Part shown: one piece after another, positions 1 to 5,810 of the stretch | How the letters are laid out: each line of letters opens with the position of its first letter | How positions within the stretch are numbered: position 1 is the stretch's first letter | DNA from: an uncultured Paenibacillaceae bacterium | GTDB taxonomy: Bacteria; Bacillota; Bacilli; Aneurinibacillales; Aneurinibacillaceae | DNA length: 5,810 nucleotides | Reading direction: 5' to 3' | Assembly: GCA_937874515.1 (NCBI GenBank) | Contig: CALNBV010000081.1 | Location: forward strand, 1-5,810 | Notes under the pieces: generated by a model | Told to the model about the DNA's origin: nothing | The model's input: the letters and a program-made list of their open reading frames with translations, nothing else | Database searches by the model: none | Made by a program: the position numbers and the translations under genes

Positions 1-680
1 GGGATAGTTAAGAGAAACATCTTTTTAAACATAGGATGGCGAAAATTAACCTGGAATTTTGGGCGCCAGCCGCTGGCAAAGAGAACAGGCATCATCACAA
101 TGAGTTCTGTCACATAAGAAAACACCGTGGCCACCATGAACCCCTGGATGCCCAGGCCTTTATTAAAGAAGAGCAAATAAACAATCAACACCCCATTGGC
201 TACAATCCCAATCAAACTAGGTGCGATAAATTTATTCATAGATTGCAAACGGGCCGTACAAATCGCCCCTATACTCATAAACAGAATAGAGGGAAAGCCA
301 ATCATGGTTAACACAACGGCCAGGGCATAACTGTCACCGGAAAAACCAGGGGCTACCCCTTTTACAATCCATTGGGAAGTTAAAATCCCCACGGCAACAA
401 CCAGCAGAGCAATAATGAAAAAATTGCTTAAAACCACATTGAGAAATTTATTGGTTTCAGCCTGCCCCTTTTCTTTTTCTTCCCGCACAAACATGGGCAG
501 AAGGGTTGTTGTAATTGCCGTTCCAATAATGCCAAAAATTACGGCAGGGATCGTAGAACCAATATTATATGCGTCCATCTGGCTGGACGCCCCATATACA
601 TAGGCCGTGGTCGTATCCCTGATAAAACCGGTAATTTTACTAAAAATAACAATGAATACGAGAAAGATCGATGTACGCAT
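1..680 (-). CDS. MurJ/MviN-family lipid-linked glycan flippase, N-terminal part (runs off left edge)
   Basis: Multi-pass membrane protein of the MurJ/MviN (MOP superfamily) type, which moves undecaprenyl-diphosphate-linked sugars across the cytoplasmic membrane. I read 226 complete codons; the rest (family members are about 500 residues) lies beyond base 1. The first ATG after an in-frame TAA is at 680, with AAAGGA eight bases upstream. Seen: the family's N-terminal signature with SKITGFIRD at residues 14-22, YGASSQMDAY at 29-38 and TTTLLPMF at 57-64, then hydrophobic segments near 84-104, 117-140, 151-171 and 178-201, separated by short charged loops. Arg21 and Asp36 fit conserved MurJ positions. 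The arginine pair that E. coli MurJ has after its conserved Pro appears absent (IPAVIFGI at 44-51). Its place behind a glycan operon suggests it may flip this locus's product instead of lipid II; that is inference. Fold assignment is confident, substrate is not. Confidence 0.85.
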   Translation of the reverse strand, partial: MRTSIFLVFIVIFSKITGFIRDTTTAYVYGASSQMDAYNIGSTIPAVIFGIIGTAITTTLLPMFVREEKEKGQAETNKFLNVVLSNFFIIALLVVAVGILTSQWIVKGVAPGFSGDSYALAVVLTMIGFPSILFMSIGAICTARLQSMNKFIAPSLIGIVANGVLIVYLLFFNKGLGIQGFMVATVFSYVTELIVMMPVLFASGWRPKFQVNFRHPMFKKMFLLTI

Positions 681-688
681 ATTTTCAA

Positions 689-694
689 TCCTTT
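689..694 (-). promoter_or_regulatory. Ribosome binding site of the MurJ-like gene
   Basis: The minus strand reads AAAGGA, then eight bases, then ATG at 680. An in-frame TAA overlaps the start of this motif, so translation cannot begin further upstream in this frame. This fixes the start of the partial gene. Confidence 0.7.
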
Positions 695-706
695 AGGTAA
701 CAATGC

Positions 707-735
707 TTATTAGAAAAAGAGATGCTATAAATCAA
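707..735 (-). promoter_or_regulatory. Weak candidate sigma-A-type promoter for the MurJ-like gene
   Basis: On the minus strand TTGATT (735-730, four of six matches to the -35 consensus) is followed after exactly 17 bases by TAATAA (712-707, three of six matches to -10). Transcription would start near 700, just before the ribosome binding site. A terminator-like hairpin lies directly upstream, so a fresh promoter here would make sense. The match is poor, and AT-rich intergenic DNA gives such matches by chance. Confidence 0.25.
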
Positions 736-773
736 ATCGTGCCAGTGCCTCGCAGGCAATTTCTTTCATTTAG

Positions 774-815
774 AAAAATGGCTACCGCCAGGCCCTTAAG
801 CGAAGACGATAGCCA
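774..815 (-). terminator. Probable rho-independent terminator after the five-gene operon
   Basis: On the minus strand TGGCTATCG (815-807) pairs with CGGTAGCCA (787-779), nine base pairs with one G-U, and can extend two more pairs (one G-U) to leave a 15-base loop. The stem is followed at once by TTTTT (778-774) and then CT. It begins 12 bases after the TAG stop codon of the aminotransferase gene. There is no U-tract in the opposite direction, so it reads leftward, with the operon. The loop is longer than usual, so termination may be partial and allow read-through into the MurJ-like gene. Confidence 0.6.
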
Positions 816-826
816 ACTATTCTCCC

Positions 827-1984
827 CTATACTTTCCCTAATACTTCTCTCACATTTTTAATCACTCGTTCTATGTCTTCCTCTGTCATTTTCGTATAAA
901 GAGGAAGGCTTACCTCTTTCTCATAGGCCTGATAGGCTTTTGGGTAATCCTCAGGTTTTAATTGATAAGTATCCCGATAATAAGGATGGATATGTAATGG
1001 GATAAAGTGTACGCTACAACCAATTCCCCGGTTTGACATTTCCGCAATGAACTCGTCACGGCCAATGGGTGCATCTTCGGTTAAACGAAGGGCATACACA
1101 TGATGGGCATGGTAATCTCCCTGTCTTGCTTTCGGAGGCAAGATGACAGGCAAATCGGCGAGAGCCTCATCATAGCGGTTGGCCATTTGATCCCTTTTCT
1201 CCTGGAAAGCCCAGGCTTTGCGCAACTGGTGAATACCAAGAGAGGCATTTAAATCCCCCATATTGTATTTAAACCCTGGAGCCACCACTTCATAATGCCA
1301 GGCCGGTTTCGTTGAGGTATACCGGTCAAAGGCATCACGGCTAATGCCATGCAAACGCATCACTCGACAACGATTAGCAACAGCTTCATCACGAGTAACA
1401 ATCATCCCGCCTTCGCCAGTGGCAATGGTTTTTGTGGCATAAAAGCTATACACCGTTACATCTGTATCCAGTGTGCCTATTAATTTCCCCTTGTACGTGG
1501 TAGGAAGGGCATGGGCTGCATCTTCCATCACTTTTAAATTGTGCTTGCGGGCAATGCGGATAATCTCATCCATATCACAGGACAATCCAGCAAAATGGAC
1601 GGGAACAATCACTTTCGTTTTTTCCGTAATTGCCGCCTCAATTAAAGAGGGATCAATATTAAAGGTATTCGGGTCAATATCTACAAAGACAGGATCTGCC
1701 CCAAGATAACGTACCACTTCCGCAGTGGATGTAAAGGTATAAGGGGTTGTGATGACTTCATCTCCCGGACCTACACCCAGGGCTTCTAAAGCCAGGTGCA
1801 GGCCTGCCGTTGCGGAATTCACCGCAATGGCCTGGGCCCCTTCCCCAATAAACTCAGCGAAATCTTGCTCGAACCGTTTCGTTTTCGGACCGGTGGTTAA
1901 CCATCCGGAGTGCAGCGAATCTAATACTTCCTGGATTTCTTCTTCCCCTATATCCGGCAATGCGTAAGGCAAAAATTTTTCCAT
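827..1984 (-). CDS. DegT/DnrJ/EryC1/StrS-family PLP-dependent sugar aminotransferase (SpsC/PseC/ArnB-like)
   Basis: A 385-residue cytosolic aminotransferase, normal length for the family, which moves an amino group (usually from glutamate) to a keto group on a nucleotide sugar through PLP. Seen: LPYALPDIGEEEI at 5-17, SGWLTTGP at 26-33, NSATAGLHLAL at 56-66, PVHFAG at 128-133, EDAAHA at 154-159 with Asp155 placed to hold the PLP ring nitrogen, SFYATK at 180-185 with Lys185 as the Schiff-base lysine, EGGM at 191-194, GFKYNMGDLNASLG at 237-250 and VHFIPLHIHPYY at 325-336. The EDAAH form, the SFYATK motif and the C-terminal VHFIPLH resemble B. subtilis SpsC and the PseC/ArnB group as I remember them. 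Those enzymes aminate C4 of 4-keto sugars, so C4 specificity is the best guess. ATG at 1984 follows AAGGAAGG, which directly abuts the TAG stop of the acyltransferase gene 15 bases upstream. Last gene before the terminator. Family certain; substrate unknown. Confidence 0.92.
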   Translation of the reverse strand: MEKFLPYALPDIGEEEIQEVLDSLHSGWLTTGPKTKRFEQDFAEFIGEGAQAIAVNSATAGLHLALEALGVGPGDEVITTPYTFTSTAEVVRYLGADPVFVDIDPNTFNIDPSLIEAAITEKTKVIVPVHFAGLSCDMDEIIRIARKHNLKVMEDAAHALPTTYKGKLIGTLDTDVTVYSFYATKTIATGEGGMIVTRDEAVANRCRVMRLHGISRDAFDRYTSTKPAWHYEVVAPGFKYNMGDLNASLGIHQLRKAWAFQEKRDQMANRYDEALADLPVILPPKARQGDYHAHHVYALRLTEDAPIGRDEFIAEMSNRGIGCSVHFIPLHIHPYYRDTYQLKPEDYPKAYQAYEKEVSLPLYTKMTEEDIERVIKNVREVLGKV

Positions 1985-1999
1985 AATAAGTCCTTCCTT

Positions 2000-2719
2000 C
2001 TACTCCTGGTTCTTTAACAATTGAGCTTCTGGCACATCCCTTAACTTTCTCGCAGGTGTACCTGCCACAATTACACCAGATTCAACGTCTTTTGTAACTA
2101 CACTACCGGCAGCTACAGTACCATCTTCAGCAATGACCCGTCCTGGGAGAATGGTGGCATTGGCGCCAATGCGTCCCCCGTCTTTCACAGTCACACCTTT
2201 AAATTTATCATATCGTTCTTTAGAACGGGCAAGGTAATTATCATTGGTTGTACAAACATAAGGGGCAATAAACACATAATCCCCTAACTCTGAATACGCA
2301 GTAATATAGGAATTGGTTTCAAGTTTACATTTTTTTCCTACCTTACAGTCATTCTCTACAGATACTCCACGGCCCACAATAGTCCGCTCTCCAATGGTTA
2401 CTCTCTCCCGAATGGTGGCCAAATCAGCCACAAACACTTCATCCCCAAGGGTAGCATTGGCATAAATAATCGCATTGGTGCCAATGGTACACCCATTGCC
2501 AATGACTGTAGGAGGCAGCGCTTTTTTAATGTCTGGGAGAATGGAATTTTTCGCCCGGGCTGGTTGCTTCCCAATGACCACATTGTCTTGAATCATAGTG
2601 AAATCCCCAATTTTGCATCCATCATAAATAACCACATTATGGCCAACGGTCACATTTTGTCCGAATTCCACACCCTCGCCAATGACGACGTTTTTTCCTA
2701 CCGCAGGATGATTTGACAT
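2000..2719 (-). CDS. Left-handed beta-helix (hexapeptide-repeat) sugar N-acyltransferase, WbpD-like
   Basis: A 239-residue soluble acyltransferase, probably a trimer, that should acetylate an amino group on a nucleotide sugar using acetyl-CoA. Hexapeptide repeats start at the N-terminus (PAVGKNVVIGEGVEFGQNV at 5-23) and continue to GRIGANATILPGRVI at 182-196. The protein ends with VAGTPARKLR at 218-227, the usual end of the coil domain. The stretch CTTND at 156-160 followed by YLAR at 162-165 resembles the TND-x-x-PR active-site loop of WbpD/WlbB-type enzymes. Residues 51-70 (KQPARAKNS onward) break the repeat and form a likely surface loop. It is about 45 residues longer than WbpD. It sits 28 bases after a WbpE-like aminotransferase gene, the same pairing as in diamino-sugar pathways, so the product of that aminotransferase is the likely substrate. 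ATG at 2719 has AAGGAG eleven bases upstream and a closer AAAGGA. A QdtC/FdtC-like role on a dTDP-3-amino-6-deoxyhexose is the main alternative. Confidence 0.88.
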   Translation of the reverse strand: MSNHPAVGKNVVIGEGVEFGQNVTVGHNVVIYDGCKIGDFTMIQDNVVIGKQPARAKNSILPDIKKALPPTVIGNGCTIGTNAIIYANATLGDEVFVADLATIRERVTIGERTIVGRGVSVENDCKVGKKCKLETNSYITAYSELGDYVFIAPYVCTTNDNYLARSKERYDKFKGVTVKDGGRIGANATILPGRVIAEDGTVAAGSVVTKDVESGVIVAGTPARKLRDVPEAQLLKNQE

Positions 2720-2747
2720 ATCCTTTTATCTCCTTCTTGTCATTCAA

Positions 2748-3860
2748 TTATTTAGTATAGAATTCTGCAATTTTACGAACAACGTATTGCTGTTGTTCCA
2801 GGGTTAACTCTGGGAACATTGGCAAAGATACAACCTGGTGAGACACTTCTTCAGTTACAGGAAGGTCCCCTTCTTTGTAGCCTAACTCAGCAAACACGGG
2901 TTGTAAATGAAGTGGTTTCGGATAGTATACCATGGTAGAAACCCCTTGTTCTTGCAGATATTTTTGCAGTTCATCCCTTTTTTCCACACGGATGGTGTAC
3001 TGGTGGAAAATATGGTGATGGCCTTCTGCTTCATAAGGGGTAACCACACGATCCCCCAGTTGTTCATTTAATAAATTAGTATAATTACTGGCTTTTTCTC
3101 TGCGCAATTCGCTCCACTGGTCTAAATGAGGGAATTTCACATTTAGTATCGCAGCCTGCAGTTCATCTAAGCGGCTGTTATAGCCAAGAACATGGTGATA
3201 ATACTTTGGTTTACTTCCATGAACACGGATGACACGGCATTTTTCTGCGATTTCTCCATCATTGGAAATAATCATCCCGCCATCACCGTATGCCCCAAGG
3301 TTTTTCGTTGGGAAGAAACTAAAGCAAGCGGCGCTGCTAAATTCCCCAACTTTTTTTCCTTTGTATTCTGCACCAATGGCCTGGGCAGCATCTTCTATGA
3401 TATGTAAATTGTATTTTTTCGCCAACTCCATAATTGGGTCCATATCTGCTGTTTGGCCATAGAGATGGACAGGAAGAATGGCTTTTGTTTTCTCATTAAT
3501 TTTTTCTTCAATTTTAGAAGGATCAATATTGTACGTGCGTGGATCAATATCAACAAAAACAGGAATAGCGCCAATGCGGGCAATGGCCCCGGCTGTAGCA
3601 AAGAAAGTGAATGCTGTTGTGATCACTTCATCCCCTGCTTTTACGCCACAGGCTTCCAAGGCAATGTGAAGAGCATCGCTTCCATTCCCAACCCCTACTC
3701 CAAAGCCAACACGGCTGTACGCAGCAATATCCTTTTCTAACTTTTGTACATTCGGCCCTAAAATAAAACGAGCAGAACGGAGAACTTCCTGAATGGCATC
3801 ATTCATCTCGTCTTTTAATTGATCATATTGGATGGTGAGATCAAGCATAGGTACGTTCAT
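2748..3860 (-). CDS. DegT/DnrJ/EryC1/StrS-family PLP-dependent sugar aminotransferase (WbpE/QdtB-like)
   Basis: A 370-residue cytosolic PLP enzyme, close to WbpE in length and motif order. Seen: PMLDL at 4-8, RFILGP at 31-36, NGSDALHIAL at 59-68, VDIDPRTYNIDP at 103-114, PVHLYGQTADMD at 130-141, EDAAQAIGA at 156-164 with Asp157 for the PLP nitrogen, FFPTKNLGAYGDGG at 182-195 with Lys186 as the Schiff-base lysine, YHHVLGYNSRLDELQAAIL at 221-239, and YYPKPLHLQP at 312-321. The NG-(S/T)-DAL, EDAAQ and GYNSRLDELQA motifs place it with enzymes that aminate C3 of 3-keto sugars: WbpE on UDP-GlcNAc-derived uronates, or QdtB/FdtB/TylB-type enzymes on dTDP-6-deoxyhexoses. WbpE, as I recall it, has HYP where this protein has YYP (312-314). 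ATG at 3860 lies 15 bases after the stop of the phosphoglycosyl transferase gene; its AAGGGAG overlaps that stop, suggesting coupled translation. C3 chemistry is probable; the nucleotide and sugar are not determined. Confidence 0.92.
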   Translation of the reverse strand: MNVPMLDLTIQYDQLKDEMNDAIQEVLRSARFILGPNVQKLEKDIAAYSRVGFGVGVGNGSDALHIALEACGVKAGDEVITTAFTFFATAGAIARIGAIPVFVDIDPRTYNIDPSKIEEKINEKTKAILPVHLYGQTADMDPIMELAKKYNLHIIEDAAQAIGAEYKGKKVGEFSSAACFSFFPTKNLGAYGDGGMIISNDGEIAEKCRVIRVHGSKPKYYHHVLGYNSRLDELQAAILNVKFPHLDQWSELRREKASNYTNLLNEQLGDRVVTPYEAEGHHHIFHQYTIRVEKRDELQKYLQEQGVSTMVYYPKPLHLQPVFAELGYKEGDLPVTEEVSHQVVSLPMFPELTLEQQQYVVRKIAEFYTK

Positions 3861-3875
3861 GACAAATAGTCTCCC

Positions 3876-4475
3876 TTATTTAACAATTTTATAAATGGTT
3901 TGAAAAATAATTTTTATATCAACCCAGAAAGAGCGATTTTGAATGTAATCAAGGTTCAGTTGCAATTTATCAACCATAACTTCCTCAATATACGTCTTCT
4001 CCGGATTTTCACTCTGGGCAAGAACCTCATTCTCATCCCGATATTTAATGGATGCTAAATCAGTAATGCCCGGGCGCACACGGAGCACTTCTCTTTGTTC
4101 TGAATTATATAGCGCAGTATAGCGAGGCACTTCAGGACGAGGCCCCACAAAACTCATAGACCCATTGAATACATTAAACAACTGGGGAAGCTCATCGATT
4201 TTATACTTCCTAAGATAATGGCCCACACGGGTAATGCGAGGGTCCCTACCCACAGTAATCTGTTTCCCTAACTTCTCTGCATCCACAACCATGGTGCGGA
4301 ATTTGTAAATTTGAAATACCTTCTCATCTTTTCCAACCCGGGATTGTAAGAAGAAGACCGGGCCCTTAGAGTCCAATTTAATCAAAATGGCAATAAGGAG
4401 AAAAACAGGGGAAAGCAACACTATAGCAACGGATGAAACAGTTAGGTCAAACAACCTTTTTCCGATCACTTCCAT
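3876..4475 (-). CDS. Small monotopic phosphoglycosyl transferase (PglC/WcaJ catalytic-domain type), initiates lipid-linked glycan
   Basis: Transfers a sugar 1-phosphate from a UDP-sugar to undecaprenyl phosphate on the cytoplasmic face of the membrane, the first step of glycan assembly. The 199-residue product is typical of the minimal PglC type, without the extra N-terminal membrane domain of WbaP/WcaJ. Seen, numbered from ATG 4475: KRLFDLTVSS at 6-15, one hydrophobic segment at about 14-34 with the Ser22-Pro23 pair expected to kink it into a re-entrant helix, QSRVGKDEKVFQIYKFRTM at 44-62, DELPQL at 94-99 containing the Asp94-Glu95 catalytic pair, GSMSFVGPRPE at 105-115 and RPGITDLASI at 134-143. 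An in-frame GTG at 4490 would add five residues, but only the ATG has a well-spaced ribosome site. The gene starts 25 bases after the glycosyltransferase stop. Neighbouring amino-sugar genes hint that its substrate is an N-acetylated amino sugar; this is inferred. Confidence 0.92.
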   Translation of the reverse strand: MEVIGKRLFDLTVSSVAIVLLSPVFLLIAILIKLDSKGPVFFLQSRVGKDEKVFQIYKFRTMVVDAEKLGKQITVGRDPRITRVGHYLRKYKIDELPQLFNVFNGSMSFVGPRPEVPRYTALYNSEQREVLRVRPGITDLASIKYRDENEVLAQSENPEKTYIEEVMVDKLQLNLDYIQNRSFWVDIKIIFQTIYKIVK

Positions 4476-4483
4476 AGAATTAA

Positions 4484-4488
4484 TCCTC
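4484..4488 (-). promoter_or_regulatory. Ribosome binding site that decides the phosphoglycosyl transferase start
   Basis: The minus strand reads GAGGA, eight bases, then ATG at 4475. The longer reading starts at GTG 4490 and would have only GGA touching the start codon, with no Shine-Dalgarno match at proper spacing. The GTG itself is part of the purine-rich site for the ATG. I therefore prefer ATG 4475. Confidence 0.65.
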
Positions 4489-4500
4489 ACTCCATTACGA

Positions 4501-5727
4501 TTATTTCATAGCATCTATAAATCGTTGGGCTAATTTTTTATAATCATGGTTTGCCAGGGCATAGCGTCGGCCATTGGCTCCCATTTTCTCTAATTCCTCT
4601 TTAGGCATGCTCATTAACTCTCGCACAGCCGCCCCAATGGCTTCTTCATTTTCTGCAGGAATGGAAATCCCGCTGCCACTATCTTTCACCATATCATTTC
4701 CAGCTTCTACACCATGGATAATGGGCCTTCCAGCCATTAAATAATCAATTAACTTATTGGGGTTGACCCCAAATTTGTATAATGGATCTTTTTTCGCCCC
4801 AATATACAGGGCGTCCATATGATGGAGAAAATCAGGAATGGTTGCTTTAGGAATGGGCGGCAAAAAGACCACGTTATCCACATTCAACTCCCGGGTCCGC
4901 TGTTCCAGGCCTTCTTTAAAGGGGCCTTTCCCTACGAGAAAGAACTTCACCTTCTCATTTTTCAGGCTTGGGGCACTTTCAATCAAGGTATCCATGGCAT
5001 TGGCAGGTCCAATAGACCCTGCATACCCCACTAAAAAATACCCTTCTTCTTTATACTTGCGAATCACCTGTTCATGTTCAGTTGGCAAGGGTTGGTCTGC
5101 CCCTTCCCATTCTGCCACATCCACCCCATTGGGAATATGGGTGTACTTTTTCGGATCCATCCCATGGTCCACTAAATGAAGGTTCGCCTTAGGTAAGATG
5201 GAAACCACACCATCCACTGTACGCATGGCATAATTTTCTCCCCGTTGCATGATAAAAATAAAGGGGTGCCAGGGTGACATCCCTCCCAATACCATAGGAG
5301 AAAGAGGCCATAAGTCATGGACTTCAAAAATCAGCTTCGCCCCTGTTTGCCGGGCAATGGAGGCAGCAGGGTATGTATCCAATGGATAAGTGGATGATGC
5401 AATCACTACATCAGGCTGGCTTAGCTCAATGATACGACGTTTATATTTATATAGTTTCCCTACAAAAGAGAACATATTAAACGCTCGTTTAACTCCATTC
5501 CCTTCATAAGGGGGAGTTTTCAGCCACACATAGCGAATCCCGTCCAACCATTCTTCTGTGAATTCATCCTGGACCACTGGATTTTTCGTGCGAAGGTGGG
5601 ATTGATCTGCAGCCACAATGGTGACCTGATGACCCATCTGTACCCATTCTCTGGACATATAATATGGACGATATTCCATTCCGTGCATTTTTGAACCTGC
5701 ATAATGGTTAATCAGTAGAATGTTCAT
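4501..5727 (-). CDS. GT-B fold, GT4-family glycosyltransferase (WbuB-like)
   Basis: A 408-residue retaining glycosyltransferase that would add a sugar from a nucleotide donor to a lipid-linked acceptor at the inner membrane face. Seen: the WbuB-like N-terminus with NHYAGS at 7-12 and HGMEYRPYYMSREW at 15-28, EVHDLWPLSP at 135-144, the domain-linking IPNGVD at 198-203, then the C-terminal nucleotide-binding domain with VGYAGSIG at 233-240, FLVGKGP at 263-269, FLPPIPK at 288-294, and FGVNPNKLIDYLMAGRPII at 319-337. The last is the GT4 donor-site region; the first acidic residue of the classic E-x7-E pair is not in its usual place, and Asp328 occupies the second, as I recall for WbuB relatives. 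There is no signal peptide, and membrane contact is probably peripheral. ATG at 5727 directly follows an in-frame TAA. Its AAGG lies 12 bases away, a weak site. WbuB itself is linked to an N-acetylfucosamine donor; the sugar here is unknown. First visible gene of the operon. Confidence 0.92.
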   Translation of the reverse strand: MNILLINHYAGSKMHGMEYRPYYMSREWVQMGHQVTIVAADQSHLRTKNPVVQDEFTEEWLDGIRYVWLKTPPYEGNGVKRAFNMFSFVGKLYKYKRRIIELSQPDVVIASSTYPLDTYPAASIARQTGAKLIFEVHDLWPLSPMVLGGMSPWHPFIFIMQRGENYAMRTVDGVVSILPKANLHLVDHGMDPKKYTHIPNGVDVAEWEGADQPLPTEHEQVIRKYKEEGYFLVGYAGSIGPANAMDTLIESAPSLKNEKVKFFLVGKGPFKEGLEQRTRELNVDNVVFLPPIPKATIPDFLHHMDALYIGAKKDPLYKFGVNPNKLIDYLMAGRPIIHGVEAGNDMVKDSGSGISIPAENEEAIGAAVRELMSMPKEELEKMGANGRRYALANHDYKKLAQRFIDAMK

Positions 5728-5772
5728 TTATGTACACAACCTTAAGAAAAAAATTCTCTTACAATTGAAATT

Positions 5773-5799
5773 CCCTGGCTGAAAAGAATACAGCCAGGG
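5773..5799. terminator. Strong GC-rich hairpin, probable terminator upstream of the operon
   Basis: CCCTGGCTG (5773-5781) and CAGCCAGGG (5791-5799) form a perfect nine-pair stem with a nine-base loop. On the plus strand it is followed by TTTT (5800-5803); on the minus strand by AATTTCAATT, a weaker U-rich tail. It lies between the window's right edge and the first gene, so the simplest reading is the terminator of a leftward gene ending beyond 5810, possibly acting in both directions. It could also be a leader structure of this operon. The remaining bases 5728-5772 hold an AT-rich eight-pair inverted repeat (5743-5761) and the weak ribosome site; I see no convincing promoter. Confidence 0.5.
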
Positions 5800-5810
5800 T
5801 TTTAAGCAGG

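Noticed and set aside
36..603. Open frames on the plus strand, at 36-311 and 415-603.
   Set aside because: They lie antisense to the MurJ-like coding sequence, whose minus-strand translation is continuous and matches a known family. The plus-strand products show no recognisable motif.
725..769. A 14-codon minus-strand reading frame (MKEIACEALARFDL) in the intergenic gap.
   Set aside because: It has no Shine-Dalgarno site, starts inside the tail of the terminator, has an in-frame stop directly before its ATG, and is short enough to occur by chance. Conservation in relatives would change this view.
1473..1967. Plus-strand open frames opposite the second aminotransferase, at 1473-1709 and 1749-1967.
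   Set aside because: Shadows of a well-conserved PLP enzyme on the minus strand, with no family-like motif and no operon context of their own.
2000..2719. Possible DapH (tetrahydrodipicolinate N-acetyltransferase), which has similar length and a hexapeptide fold.
   Set aside because: DapH begins with an alpha/beta N-terminal domain, whereas this protein has hexapeptide repeats from residue 5. It also has the TND loop of sugar acyltransferases and sits among sugar genes.
3192..3740. Several overlapping plus-strand frames, and one minus-strand alternative frame, across the first aminotransferase.
   Set aside because: The real frame contains the complete aminotransferase motif set, including the PLP lysine. 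The others overlap each other and have no recognisable domains.
827..3860. The two aminotransferase genes share short identical DNA words, such as GGATCAATATT, which could suggest a direct repeat or recent duplication.
   Set aside because: The shared words fall on motifs the whole family conserves (NIDPS). The proteins differ widely elsewhere and belong to different subgroups, so ancient homology explains them.
5743..5761. An AT-rich inverted repeat just upstream of the glycosyltransferase ribosome site.
   Set aside because: The stem is eight pairs of almost only A-T with one G-U and a three-base loop, so it is weak and easily produced by the run of T residues. It is not convincing as a regulatory structure.

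Overview
The window is part of a surface-polysaccharide or glycan biosynthesis cluster, almost certainly from a Gram-positive Bacillota (most likely Bacillales). The evidence is purine-rich Shine-Dalgarno sites of the AAGGAG type before most genes, moderate GC content, tight leftward gene packing, and an aminotransferase that resembles Bacillus SpsC as I remember it. This organism call is an inference from style, not from a marker gene. Every gene I can support is on the minus strand, so the locus reads from right to left.

Reading in the direction of transcription: a short leader with a strong GC-rich hairpin (5728-5810); a WbuB-like GT4 glycosyltransferase (5727-4501); a small PglC/WcaJ-type phosphoglycosyl transferase (4475-3876); a WbpE-like nucleotide-sugar aminotransferase (3860-2748); a left-handed beta-helix sugar N-acyltransferase (2719-2000); a second, SpsC/PseC/ArnB-like aminotransferase (1984-827); a 146-base gap with a probable intrinsic terminator and a weak candidate promoter; and the N-terminal 226 codons of a MurJ/MviN-type flippase (680 to the left edge). 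The first five genes are separated by only 15-28 bases and look like one operon.

Together they suggest this scheme. The two aminotransferases and the acyltransferase build one or two amino-sugar nucleotides, probably including an N-acylated diamino sugar. The membrane-anchored phosphoglycosyl transferase loads the first sugar phosphate onto undecaprenyl phosphate. The GT4 enzyme adds a further sugar. The MurJ-like protein is a candidate for flipping the lipid-linked product across the membrane. The dehydratase, dehydrogenase or oxidase that would supply the keto-sugar substrates is not in the window, so the sugar itself cannot be named.

I found no RNA genes, insertion sequences, CRISPR arrays, phage genes or obvious pseudogenes. 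The locus looks like a coherent, intact glycan cluster rather than a new class of system. The interesting parts are the unusual pairing of aminotransferases and the MurJ-like flippase placed in a glycan cluster.
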